A stretch of DNA of 49,401 nt, from assembly GCA_030739735.1 (NCBI GenBank), contig JASLYQ010000021.1, positions 1-49,401 on the forward strand, written 5' to 3'. The notes below the pieces were generated by a model, which did not search any database, was not told where the DNA came from, and saw only the letters and a list, made by a program, of their open reading frames with translations. Within the stretch, counting starts at the first letter, position 1, and each line of letters opens with the position of its first letter. The translations under genes were made by a program, and so were the position numbers. The stretch comes from Alphaproteobacteria bacterium. Its GTDB lineage: Bacteria > Pseudomonadota > Alphaproteobacteria > UBA7887. Positions 1 to 7,775 of the stretch are shown here, one piece after another.

Positions 1-134
1 GCGGCTGCCTCGACCTCGGCTACCTCCTCGGCCGGCGCTTCTTCCTGGGCCGGCGCTGCGGCTGCCTCGACCTCGGCTACCTCCTCGGCCGGCGCTTCTT
101 CCTGGGCCGGCGCTGCGGCTGCCTCGACCTCGGC
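1..134. repeat. 57-bp tandem repeat inside the rpsP tail
   Basis: Two exact 57-bp copies occupy 1-57 and 58-114, and a third begins at 115 and diverges after about 20 bases. The unit is a multiple of three, so it keeps the rpsP reading frame and encodes a 19-residue acidic Ala/Glu/Pro/Val block. The array continues beyond the left edge, so the total copy number cannot be read here. Confidence 0.93.
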
Positions 135-473
135 CTTGGCCGCCTCCTCGGCTTCCTTCATACGCTCCTGAGCCTTGGCCTTTGGCCTCGCCTTCTGCGG
201 ATTGTTGCGCTGGGCCGGCATGGGAACGATCTCAGCCTGGCCGAGAATGCGACCCACGCGGTCGGTCGGCTTGGCACCCTTGGAGAGCCAGTAGCTGATG
301 CGCTCGCTATTGAGCGTGGTGTGTTGCGGGCTGTCCTTGGGTTGCAGGGGGTTGTAGATGCCCACCTTCTCGATAAAGCGGCCGTCGCGCGGACTGCGCA
401 CGTCGGCCACCACGATGCGGTACTGGGGCCGTTTCTTGGCGCCGACGCGCGCCAGTCGTATCTTCAATGCCAT
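1..473 (-). CDS. rpsP: 30S ribosomal protein S16 with repetitive Ala/Glu tail (3' end cut by window)
   Basis: This is small-subunit ribosomal protein S16, which binds 16S rRNA during 30S assembly. The protein begins [20 protein letters not shown], the family signature, and continues through [11 protein letters not shown] and [18 protein letters not shown]. After about residue 85 the normal S16 core ends. A Lys/Glu/Ala-rich stretch follows, then a tail of 19-residue units [19 protein letters not shown] encoded by 57-bp tandem repeats that run off the window edge, so no stop codon is visible. An AGAGGA ribosome-binding site lies just before the ATG. The gene sits 26 bp downstream of ffh on the same strand, the usual ffh-rpsP order. 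The core identification is firm. The tail length is unknown, and such low-complexity tails vary among relatives. Confidence 0.95.
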   Translation of the reverse strand, partial: MALKIRLARVGAKKRPQYRIVVADVRSPRDGRFIEKVGIYNPLQPKDSPQHTTLNSERISYWLSKGAKPTDRVGRILGQAEIVPMPAQRNNPQKARPKAKAQERMKEAEEAAKAEVEAAAAPAQEEAPAEEVAEVEAAAAPAQEEAPAEEVAEVEAA

Positions 474-499
474 GCCGTCGTCCTCTTTTCGTTACTCTG

Positions 500-1864
500 T
501 CAGTGGCCGGGAAAGCCCGGCGGCATCATGCCTGGAAGCCCGTGGCGCGCTAGGCCTTTCTTGCCCATCTTGCGCACGCGCTTCATCATTACCGTCATAT
601 CCTTGAACTGCTTGAGCAGACGGTTCACGTCCTGCACCGTGGTGCCCGAGCCGGCGGCAATCCGACGCTTGCGCGAGCTGTTTAGCACCTTCGCCTTGCG
701 CCGCTCGCCCGGCGTCATCGACTGGATGATCGCCTCCTGGCGGCGCAACATGCCGTCGTCGACCTTTGCCTGAGCGAGCTGGCTCTTGACCTTGGCGACG
801 CCCGGCAGCAGGCCCATCAGCCCGTCCATGCCGCCCATCTTGCGCATCTGGCGAAACTGGCCCGCCATGTCGGAGAGGTCGAAATTTCCCGCCTCCATCT
901 TGGCGGCGAGCTTTTCGGCCTCGTCCTCTTCGACGACCTGGGCGGCCTTCTCGACCAAGCTGATCACGTCGCCCATGCCGAGGATGCGCGATGCGATGCG
1001 CTCGGGATAAAACGGCTCGATGGCATCCAAGCTCTCGCCCGTGCCCATGAGTTTGATTGGGCAGCCGGTGACCGCGCGCATACTGAGCGCAGCACCGCCG
1101 CGGCTGTCGCCATCAATGCGTGTTAGCACAATGCCGGTCAGCGCTACGCGCGCCTTGAAGGCGCTGGCGCTGTTGACTGCATCCTGGCCAGTCAATGCAT
1201 CCGCGACCAACAGGGTCTCGACCGGGCTGGCAACGGCGCTCACTTGCGCGAGCTCAGCCATCAGCGCCTCGTCCACATGCAGCCGGCCGGCGGTATCGAG
1301 CACCACCACGTCGTTGCCACCGAGTCGGGCCGCCTGCAGGGCACGCTTGGCGATAGCGGTTGGCACCTGGCCGGCAACGTTGGGCAGCGAGAGCACACCA
1401 GCTTGTTCGGCGAGCACGGCGAGTTGCTTCTGAGCAGCCGGGCGCTGCACGTCGAGCGACGCAACCAGCACCGACTTCTTCTCACGCTCGGCTAGATACT
1501 TGGCGAGCTTGGCGGCCGTCGTTGTTTTGCCCGAGCCTTGCAGGCCGACGACCATCAGTACCACTGGCGGATTGCCGGAGAGTGCCAGCGGCACGGCCTT
1601 GTCGCCCAGTGTCTCGACCAGATGATCGTTGACGACCTTCACCACCATCTGGCCCGGAGTGACGCTCTTGATCACCTCCGCGCCGGTGGCGCGCTCGCGC
1701 ACCTGGGCGACGAAGTCCTTGACTACTGGTAGTGCCACATCGGCCTCGAGCAGGGCGATGCGCACTTCGTGCAAAGCCTCGCCCACGTCGCTCTCCGAGA
1801 GAGCGCCGCGTTTCTTCAGGCGATCGAAGATATCGCCGAACCTGCCGGATAAGGCGTCGAACAT
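500..1864 (-). CDS. ffh: signal recognition particle GTPase Ffh (SRP54)
   Basis: Ffh is the protein subunit of the bacterial signal recognition particle. It binds 4.5S RNA and signal sequences and delivers ribosomes to FtsY at the membrane. The 454-residue protein starts MFDALSGRFGDIFDRL. It has the four-helix N domain, the G1 P-loop GLQGSGKTTT (about 107-116), DTAGRLH, and TRIDGDSRGG. The C-terminal M domain contains the RNA-binding segment NSSRKRRIAAGSGT and a methionine-rich stretch (MRKMGGMDGLMGLLPG). The reading frame remains open 23 codons further upstream, but that part is not conserved and MFDAL is the family start. rpsP follows 26 bp downstream. FtsY, its receptor, is encoded nearby on the other strand. 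Confidence 0.97.
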   Translation of the reverse strand: MFDALSGRFGDIFDRLKKRGALSESDVGEALHEVRIALLEADVALPVVKDFVAQVRERATGAEVIKSVTPGQMVVKVVNDHLVETLGDKAVPLALSGNPPVVLMVVGLQGSGKTTTAAKLAKYLAEREKKSVLVASLDVQRPAAQKQLAVLAEQAGVLSLPNVAGQVPTAIAKRALQAARLGGNDVVVLDTAGRLHVDEALMAELAQVSAVASPVETLLVADALTGQDAVNSASAFKARVALTGIVLTRIDGDSRGGAALSMRAVTGCPIKLMGTGESLDAIEPFYPERIASRILGMGDVISLVEKAAQVVEEDEAEKLAAKMEAGNFDLSDMAGQFRQMRKMGGMDGLMGLLPGVAKVKSQLAQAKVDDGMLRRQEAIIQSMTPGERRKAKVLNSSRKRRIAAGSGTTVQDVNRLLKQFKDMTVMMKRVRKMGKKGLARHGLPGMMPPGFPGH

Positions 1865-2052
1865 ACCGATTTCCCAACACCAGTCAGGGCGCCGACACCT
1901 CTTTAGCCGACACCCACGCAAATGCGGCCGCAATAATCCGCAAAGCGCAGCTCAAGTCAAGCGGAGCGCTTGGCCTCCACCAGGGAGCCAATACGTAACA
2001 ACACCCCCTTTCCCATGGACGAGGGCTATCGGCGCCCCATATAACGCGGGTC

Positions 2053-2877
2053 ATGGCTGTTCACCGCTTTACCAAGATGCACGGGCTGGGGAACGATTTC
2101 GTGGTACTCGACGGGCGCTGGGCAGCGCTCGTCTTGAGCGCGGACCAAGTGCGCGGTCTCGCCGATAGGCATACGGGCATCGGCTGCGATCAACTCATTC
2201 TGCTCGAAGCCAGTGAGACCGCGGATGCCCGTATGCGCATCTACAATGCTGATGGCGGTGAGGCCGAGGCCTGCGGCAATGCTGCACGCTGCGTCGCCTC
2301 GACGCTGATGGAGGAGAAGGAGGCCGATACTGCACTTATCGAAACCAGCATCGGCGTACACGAAGCGCATGACGCGGGCGAGGGGCGGGTCAGCGTCGAC
2401 ATGGGCGCGCCGGGGCTCGATTGGGACGAGATTCCGCTGGCCGAGGCCTGCGAGACCCTGCATGTGGGCTTCGCCCATGGCTCGCTCAGCGATCCTGTGG
2501 CGACCAACATGGGTAACCCGCATGTGACCTTCTTCGTGCTGGATATTGCCGCTGTGCCACTTGAAGAGTTCGGGCCGGCCATAGAGACGGCTGCCATGTT
2601 TCCCGAGCGCATCAATGTCGGCGTGGGCCAGATCACCGGGCCCGCTAGCCTGCGCTTCCGCGTCTGGGAGCGCGGCGTTGGTATCACTCGCGCTTGTGGC
2701 ACCGGCGCCTGCGCGGCCGCGGTGGCGGCGAGCCGGCGTGGGCTCACCGGCCGCCGCGTGGCGGTTACGCTTGACGGCGGTGTGCTCGATATCGATTGGC
2801 GCGTGGATGATCATGTCTGGATGACTGGCGACGTTGCCACCAGCTTCCGTGGCGAGACGGATAGCCTTCTGCCATGA
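2053..2877 (+). CDS. dapF: diaminopimelate epimerase
   Basis: This enzyme interconverts LL- and meso-diaminopimelate for lysine and peptidoglycan synthesis, using two cysteines without a cofactor. The 274-residue protein starts MAVHRFTKMHGLGNDFVVLD. The first catalytic cysteine (C74) is in EACGNAARC and the second (C215) in ITRACGTGACA; both flanking motifs fit the family, as does NMGNPHVTFF. Its stop overlaps the start of the next gene as ATGA at 2874-2877, so dapF heads a translationally coupled run with mtaB, ftsY and ispZ. The upstream 190 bp is shared with the divergent ffh. Confidence 0.97.
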   Translation: MAVHRFTKMHGLGNDFVVLDGRWAALVLSADQVRGLADRHTGIGCDQLILLEASETADARMRIYNADGGEAEACGNAARCVASTLMEEKEADTALIETSIGVHEAHDAGEGRVSVDMGAPGLDWDEIPLAEACETLHVGFAHGSLSDPVATNMGNPHVTFFVLDIAAVPLEEFGPAIETAAMFPERINVGVGQITGPASLRFRVWERGVGITRACGTGACAAAVAASRRGLTGRRVAVTLDGGVLDIDWRVDDHVWMTGDVATSFRGETDSLLP

Positions 2878-4121
2878 GCGCACAGGCTCCAGCGCCTGAG
2901 GTGATCACGTTCGGCTGTCGGCTCAACACCTGGGAGTCGGAGGCGATGGTAACCCGCGCCCGTGCGGCGGGGCTCGACGACGTGGTCATTTTTAACACCT
3001 GCGCTGTGACGGCCGAGGCCGAGCGCCAGGCGCGTCAAGCCATCCGCAAGGCTCGCCGGGCCCGGCCCGGGGCGCGCATCGTGGTGACTGGCTGTGCGGC
3101 GCAAATAGCGCCCGAGCGCTATGCCGCCATGCCCGAGGTCGACCGCGTGCTGGGCAATCGTGAGAAGCTCGGCGAGGCGCTGTTGGTGACAGACGGTCCC
3201 GCCGTTGTGGTCGGCGACATCATGGCGAGTGAGAAGCTCGAGCCTGCCATGGTCGAAGGACCCAAGGGCCGCGCCCGCGCCCATCTGCGTATTCAGGACG
3301 GCTGCGACCACCGCTGCACCTTCTGTGTTATTCCCTTCAGCCGTGGGCAGAGCCGCAGCGTGCCTTTAGGCGCCGTAGTCGAGGAAGCGTGCCGCCTGGT
3401 CGCTGCCGGCTATCAGGAGATCGTGCTCACCGGCGTTGATTTGACCTCTTACGGGACCGATCTGCCTGGCACTCCGCGCCTCGGCGGGCTGGTAACGCGG
3501 TTGCTTGCCGCGGTCCCTAAGCTTGCCCGCCTGCGTCTCTCGTCGCTCGATCCGGCAGCTGTCGACGCAGCCTTGATCCGAGCCTATGGAGAGCAGCCGC
3601 GACTCATGCCCCATGCCCATCTCAGTCTCCAAGCCGGCGATGATATGGTGCTCAAGCGTATGCGCCGTCGCCACTCCCGCGCCTATGTGATCGCATTGTG
3701 CGATGCCTTGCGCGCGGCGCGCCCGGATATCGCCATCGGCGCCGACATGATCGCCGGGTTCCCGACCGAGACCAATGCTATGTTCGGCAACGGGCTCGAT
3801 CTCGTCGCGACCTGCAATCTCGTCTGGGGCCACGTTTTTCCCTATTCGCCGCGCCCCGGCACGCCAGCTGCGCGCATGTCGCAAGTGCCGGGCGATGTGC
3901 GCAAGGATCGCGCCGGTCGCTTGCGCGAGGCCTTTGCAGCGCGCCTGGCCAGTTATCTGGCAAGCCGTGTGGGGGTTCGCGAGAGCGTGTTGGTGGAAAC
4001 CGAGACACGTGGGCGCAGCGAGGCTTATGCGGCGGTGCTTCTGGCGGCGCCCGGGACACCCGGCAGCGTTGCCGTTACGCCTATCGCCGGCCATGATGGC
4101 ACGGCCCTGATCGCAGCATGA
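2874..4121 (+). CDS. mtaB: tRNA t6A37 methylthiotransferase (MtaB-type radical SAM)
   Basis: This radical SAM enzyme adds a methylthio group to N6-threonylcarbamoyladenosine at tRNA position 37 (ms2t6A). The N-terminal UPF0004 domain has three cysteines for the auxiliary iron-sulfur cluster: C15 in TFGCRLNTWES, C43 in NTCAVT and C74 in VTGCAAQ. The radical SAM motif CDHRCTFC (C144, C148, C151) follows, then IVLTGVDLTSYG and GADMIAGFPTE. MiaB and RimO share this architecture. TFGCRLNTWE rather than MiaB's TYGCQMN, and the dapF-mtaB-ftsY context common in alphaproteobacteria, favour MtaB. Both ends overlap their neighbours by 4 bp. Confidence 0.93.
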   Translation: MSAQAPAPEVITFGCRLNTWESEAMVTRARAAGLDDVVIFNTCAVTAEAERQARQAIRKARRARPGARIVVTGCAAQIAPERYAAMPEVDRVLGNREKLGEALLVTDGPAVVVGDIMASEKLEPAMVEGPKGRARAHLRIQDGCDHRCTFCVIPFSRGQSRSVPLGAVVEEACRLVAAGYQEIVLTGVDLTSYGTDLPGTPRLGGLVTRLLAAVPKLARLRLSSLDPAAVDAALIRAYGEQPRLMPHAHLSLQAGDDMVLKRMRRRHSRAYVIALCDALRAARPDIAIGADMIAGFPTETNAMFGNGLDLVATCNLVWGHVFPYSPRPGTPAARMSQVPGDVRKDRAGRLREAFAARLASYLASRVGVRESVLVETETRGRSEAYAAVLLAAPGTPGSVAVTPIAGHDGTALIAA

Positions 4122-5059
4122 GTGAGGCGGAGGACAGCACAGGCGGCTGGCTGACCCGCCTCAGCGCCGGGTTGGGGCGTTCGGCGAAGGCCCTGTCCGA
4201 CGGCATCGGCGACGTGCTGTTGAAGCGCAAGCTCGATGCCGAGGCGCTTGAGGAACTTGAGGAGCTTCTCATCACGGCCGACCTCGGCGCACCAATCGCG
4301 GCGCGGCTGGCGGGAGATTTGGGCAAAAAACGCTTTGAAAAAGATGCCGATGCATACGCCGTTCGCATGGCTCTGGCGGACGACGTTGCCGGTATTCTGA
4401 CACCCGTCGCCAAACCGCTACAGCTCGACCCGGCCAAACGACCACATGTGGTGTTGGCGGTCGGCGTTAACGGTACCGGTAAGACCACAACTATCGGTAA
4501 GCTGGCCACTCGGTGGCAGGCAGCGGGCTACAAGGTTATGCTGGCGGCGGGCGATACCTTCCGCGCCGCGGCGGTAGAGCAGCTCTGTATCTGGGGTGAG
4601 CGTGCCGGCGTGCCGGTGGTTACCGGAAAGACCGGTGGCGATCCGGCTGGTCTCGCTTACAACGCCCTGGCGCGTGCCCAAGCAGAGGGCAGCGATGTGC
4701 TCGCTATCGATACCGCCGGGCGCTTGCACAACAAGGCCGATTTGATGGACGAGCTGGCCAAAATTGTCCGCGTATTGCGCAAGCTTGACGAGACGGCGCC
4801 GCACGACGTGGTGCTGGTGCTTGATGCGACGACCGGACAGAACGCCCACCGGCAGGTGGAGGTGTTTCGCGACATCGCAGAGGTCTCGGGGTTGGTCGTT
4901 ACGAAGCTTGACGGTTCGGCCCGCGGTGGTGTCGTCGTGGCGCTGGCAGAGCGCTTCGGCCTGCCCATTCACGCGGTTGGCGTTGGCGAGGGTGCGAACG
5001 ACCTGCGGCCTTTTGATGCGACGGATTTCGCGCGCAGTTTGATGGGGCTGGAAGCATGA
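4118..5059 (+). CDS. ftsY: signal recognition particle receptor FtsY
   Basis: FtsY is the membrane-associated GTPase that docks Ffh-bound ribosomes at the SecYEG translocon. The 313-residue protein is a short form without the long acidic A domain of E. coli FtsY. It has an N domain with a conserved helix (ALEELEELLITADLG), a G1 loop GVNGTGKTTT at 116-125, DTAGRLHNKADLM, VLDATTGQNA and TKLDGSARGG. The start overlaps the mtaB stop as ATGA, and the stop overlaps the ispZ start by 4 bp. Having the receptor within 2.5 kb of ffh is typical of this chromosomal neighbourhood. Confidence 0.97.
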   Translation: MSEAEDSTGGWLTRLSAGLGRSAKALSDGIGDVLLKRKLDAEALEELEELLITADLGAPIAARLAGDLGKKRFEKDADAYAVRMALADDVAGILTPVAKPLQLDPAKRPHVVLAVGVNGTGKTTTIGKLATRWQAAGYKVMLAAGDTFRAAAVEQLCIWGERAGVPVVTGKTGGDPAGLAYNALARAQAEGSDVLAIDTAGRLHNKADLMDELAKIVRVLRKLDETAPHDVVLVLDATTGQNAHRQVEVFRDIAEVSGLVVTKLDGSARGGVVVALAERFGLPIHAVGVGEGANDLRPFDATDFARSLMGLEA

Positions 5060-5658
5060 CGGAAGCCCAGCCACAGCTCGGCGGCGGCAAGCAAGTCGTT
5101 AAGCTGCTCTTGGAGCTCGGGCCGCTGGTGGCGTTTTTCATCGTCAACGGTAAGTGGGGCATCCTGCCCGGGACGGCTGCCTTCATGACCGCGACGGCGG
5201 TGGCGCTACCTGCGGCTTGGATGCTGATGCGTCAGATCCCCATCATGCCATTGGTCTCTGGCGTCTTCGTTCTCGGCTTCGGCGGCCTGACGCTCTATTT
5301 CGAAGACGAGGTCTTTATCAAGCTCAAGCCGACCATCGTTAATTTGCTTTTCGCGACGATCCTGTTCGGTGGCCTCGCCTTGCGCCTGCAGCTGCTACAA
5401 CGCGTGCTCGGCCAGGTGATTGCGCTGAGCGACTGGGGCTGGCGTGTACTGGGTTTCCGCTGGGCGGTCTTTTTCGTCTGCCTCGCCGCCCTCAACGAGA
5501 TTGTCTGGCGCACCCAGAGCACTGAAACCTGGATCGAGTTCAAGCTTTTCGGCATCATGCCGCTGACACTTGTCTTCAGCCTGGCCCAGATGCCGCTCAT
5601 AAACCGCCACCTCATCCAGGATCCGGAGACGGACGATGGGGAGACTGATAGCGATTAA
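5056..5658 (+). CDS. ispZ: inner-membrane septation protein A (YciB/IspZ family)
   Basis: This is a five- to six-helix inner-membrane protein of the YciB/IspZ family, which supports envelope integrity and cell division; its biochemical role is unsettled. The 200-residue sequence has the family landmarks LLLELGPLVAFFIVNGKWG near the N terminus, TLYFEDEVFIKLKPTI in the first third, and LNEIVWRTQSTETWIEFKLF in the last third. It is the last gene of the dapF-mtaB-ftsY operon, starting inside the ftsY stop. Its TAA stop shares bases with the stop of the opposite-strand gene at 5655-5658. Confidence 0.95.
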   Translation: MTEAQPQLGGGKQVVKLLLELGPLVAFFIVNGKWGILPGTAAFMTATAVALPAAWMLMRQIPIMPLVSGVFVLGFGGLTLYFEDEVFIKLKPTIVNLLFATILFGGLALRLQLLQRVLGQVIALSDWGWRVLGFRWAVFFVCLAALNEIVWRTQSTETWIEFKLFGIMPLTLVFSLAQMPLINRHLIQDPETDDGETDSD

Positions 5659-7181
5659 CGCATAGCGCTGGCGACGACGATCAGGGTCTCAGCGCGGGCA
5701 GCGGACTCGGTCACTTCGAGCGCGGCTTTGAGGGCGCTAGCATGCTCACCGATCTCAGAGAGGGCGAGGGCGCGAGGCAAAGGGGCCGCGATAGCGCCAA
5801 GGGTCTCCGCGGTCATTCCGGTCTTGGCGGCCAGGGCCTCAAGACGGGCGATCTGCCACTCGGTGAAGCCGCGGTGCTCAGCATCCGCAATAGCCTCGGT
5901 AGTAACGCGCGCGGCGCCGAAATTACCGTTATCGGCCTGGGCCGTCGCGATGGCGGCGATGGCGTCGTCGCGCTCTTTCTGGCTTAGGGTCTCCGCCGCG
6001 GTCATGGCACGAGCGAACATGTCTGTATCGCCCGTCACCGCAGCCACCTTGAGCAGGCCCAACGCCTGATAGGCGGGCAGCGCAATGGAATCTGCCATGG
6101 CCACCGCAGCGATCACGCGCCCGGTCTTTGCCGTGGTCTCGGCGGCGTCTGCCATGATGGCAGCGCGGATCTCGGGGTGATCGATCTCGGCGGCTATCAT
6201 GGTTGCGCGGCCGCCGGATACCTTACGGGCGACGGCACGCAAGGCGATTGCGCGCGTCTCATCATTCCCGATATCCTGTGCGGTGTCCTGTGCCGCTCGC
6301 GTGTCGCCGGCTTGTAAGGCGTCAGACGACAGGCTACTCAGTGCCATGTCGCGGGCCTCGCCCCAGGGAATACGGTCTAGCTGCTCTATGCCACCGGCCG
6401 CGACGACGGATGCCAGTGCCCAGGCCTGTGCGTCTTCGTCCGCGATGTTGTCGGCCAGGGCCAGGGCGGCAGAAGCATCACCATTCAGGGCGAGGGCACG
6501 GGCGAGGGTGCTGGCCGCCTCGTCGCGCGCCGGTCCAGGGATCATCTCTGCGAAGGTTATGCTGGCATCGTCGAGGCGACTGTCGCTGGCCTCCGCATCG
6601 ACGACGGCGGCAAGCGTTGCTTCGCGCCCGGTGTCGTCTTGCGCCATCACGCGCGCTGTTGAACGTGCCATGGCCGAGCGACCCGAGGCGGCAAGCGCCG
6701 CGCTGACCTCAATCAAGGCCTGATGTCGAATCTCGACATCGGCGATTTTTTCTACTTCCGTCACGGCGGACATCAGTGGATCCGGGTTGTCGAGCCGTCT
6801 ACTCAACGATAGTAAAGTATGCACGCGGTCGAGTGGATCCAGAATACCACGGGCCTCAGCGATCGCCGAATTGCGGCTCTCTTCGTCGCCCAAGGTGGCG
6901 GCAATCGTGCCCCAGGCCTCGGCCCGTGCGGACGGCGAAGGCAGCGCAGCAGCCAAATCGTGCGCGCGATCCTTGGCACCGTGAGAGGCCCATGCGCCGG
7001 CGACGCTGCTGCCGAGATATTTCGCCGCATGTGCATCACCGGAATGGCGGACCATGTCGTCCGCCAGGGTCAGCACGCAAAGCGGCTCCGGGTCCGCCAG
7101 GCAGGCCTCGACGTTGGCACCCGCCCAGGCTAACGTCGGTAGCGTCAGGACGGTCGCGGCAAGAAGGACGAGACCCCTCAT
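5655..7181 (-). CDS. secreted alanine-rich helical-repeat protein of unknown function
   Basis: I do not recognise a specific family. The 508-residue product starts MRGLVLLAATVLTLPTLAWA, a convincing signal peptide, so it is probably periplasmic. The rest is almost entirely alpha-helical and alanine-rich, with degenerate units of roughly 30-40 residues of the form A-LA-GD--AA--A--I-D---R--AL, for example ALALNGDASAALALADNIAD. This looks like a TPR- or HEAT-type solenoid, usually a protein-binding scaffold. The chosen ATG forms an ATGA overlap with the Nudix gene stop at 7178-7181, indicating coupled translation; a much longer open frame upstream overlaps the Nudix gene and is not used. Its stop meets the ispZ stop. 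Confidence 0.8.
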   Translation of the reverse strand: MRGLVLLAATVLTLPTLAWAGANVEACLADPEPLCVLTLADDMVRHSGDAHAAKYLGSSVAGAWASHGAKDRAHDLAAALPSPSARAEAWGTIAATLGDEESRNSAIAEARGILDPLDRVHTLLSLSRRLDNPDPLMSAVTEVEKIADVEIRHQALIEVSAALAASGRSAMARSTARVMAQDDTGREATLAAVVDAEASDSRLDDASITFAEMIPGPARDEAASTLARALALNGDASAALALADNIADEDAQAWALASVVAAGGIEQLDRIPWGEARDMALSSLSSDALQAGDTRAAQDTAQDIGNDETRAIALRAVARKVSGGRATMIAAEIDHPEIRAAIMADAAETTAKTGRVIAAVAMADSIALPAYQALGLLKVAAVTGDTDMFARAMTAAETLSQKERDDAIAAIATAQADNGNFGAARVTTEAIADAEHRGFTEWQIARLEALAAKTGMTAETLGAIAAPLPRALALSEIGEHASALKAALEVTESAARAETLIVVASAMR

Positions 7182-7714
7182 GGCGCCGGCGCGCTGCGCG
7201 GTGTCCAGTCGCCCGCCTCCACGGCCTGGCGATGATGGGTCAGTGCCCAGTGCACGCTGGGAAAGGCTAAGTTGCTCCACGGCATGTCCTCCCACTCGAA
7301 CAGATCGACCGCTTGGCTCTCCGGGCCTGGCGACACGGCGTCGTTCGTGAGACGCGCGGCGTAGAGAATTTGCACCTGGCTGATGTGCGGAATGTTGTAG
7401 ATCGCCAGCAGGTGCTCGATGTTGATATTCGCATTGGCTTCCTCGATAGCCTCGCGGCGGGCGCCGTCCTCGGTCGATTCCTCGAGTTCCATATAGCCGG
7501 CGGGGATTGTCCAATAGCCGACGCGCGGGGCGATCGCCCTTTGGCACAGTAGGAGCCGGCCGTCGCCGGCCAGGCAGACCGAGCCGACGACGATGAGCGG
7601 ATTGCGGTAATGGATGAAGCCGCAGTCCGGGCAGGTGTGGCGCGGCCGGCTGTCGCCTTCGGGCACTCTCAGCACCCGCGGCCCAACGCCGCCGTTGTCT
7701 CCTAGCTCTGTCAT
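7178..7714 (-). CDS. Nudix hydrolase with zinc-ribbon start
   Basis: This Nudix pyrophosphohydrolase probably cleaves ADP-ribose, NADH-like or other nucleoside diphosphate-linked substrates. The 178-residue protein begins MTELGDNGG. It carries a short CPDCGFIHYRNP metal-knuckle at 28-39, then the Nudix box from G73 (G-x5-E79-x7-R87-E88-x2-E91-E92) with all acidic metal ligands present. The final glycine of the box is Asn94. A longer open frame runs upstream but would overlap the divergent CoA ligase; MTELG leaves a 61-bp divergent gap. Its stop is coupled to the downstream secreted repeat protein. The substrate cannot be told from sequence. Confidence 0.88.
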   Translation of the reverse strand: MTELGDNGGVGPRVLRVPEGDSRPRHTCPDCGFIHYRNPLIVVGSVCLAGDGRLLLCQRAIAPRVGYWTIPAGYMELEESTEDGARREAIEEANANINIEHLLAIYNIPHISQVQILYAARLTNDAVSPGPESQAVDLFEWEDMPWSNLAFPSVHWALTHHRQAVEAGDWTPRSAPAP

Positions 7715-7775
7715 AAATTCATCATAGCACTCATGCGGTTCCAATAGACGTGAAAGGGCTCTAAAACTTGATCCC

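Noticed and set aside
1-134. Repeats at the left end as a possible CRISPR array
   Set aside because: The repeats are head-to-tail without spacers and are in frame within rpsP.
2026-2883. Long minus-strand frame of 285 codons opposite dapF
   Set aside because: It is the shadow of dapF, whose catalytic motifs and operon position are unambiguous.
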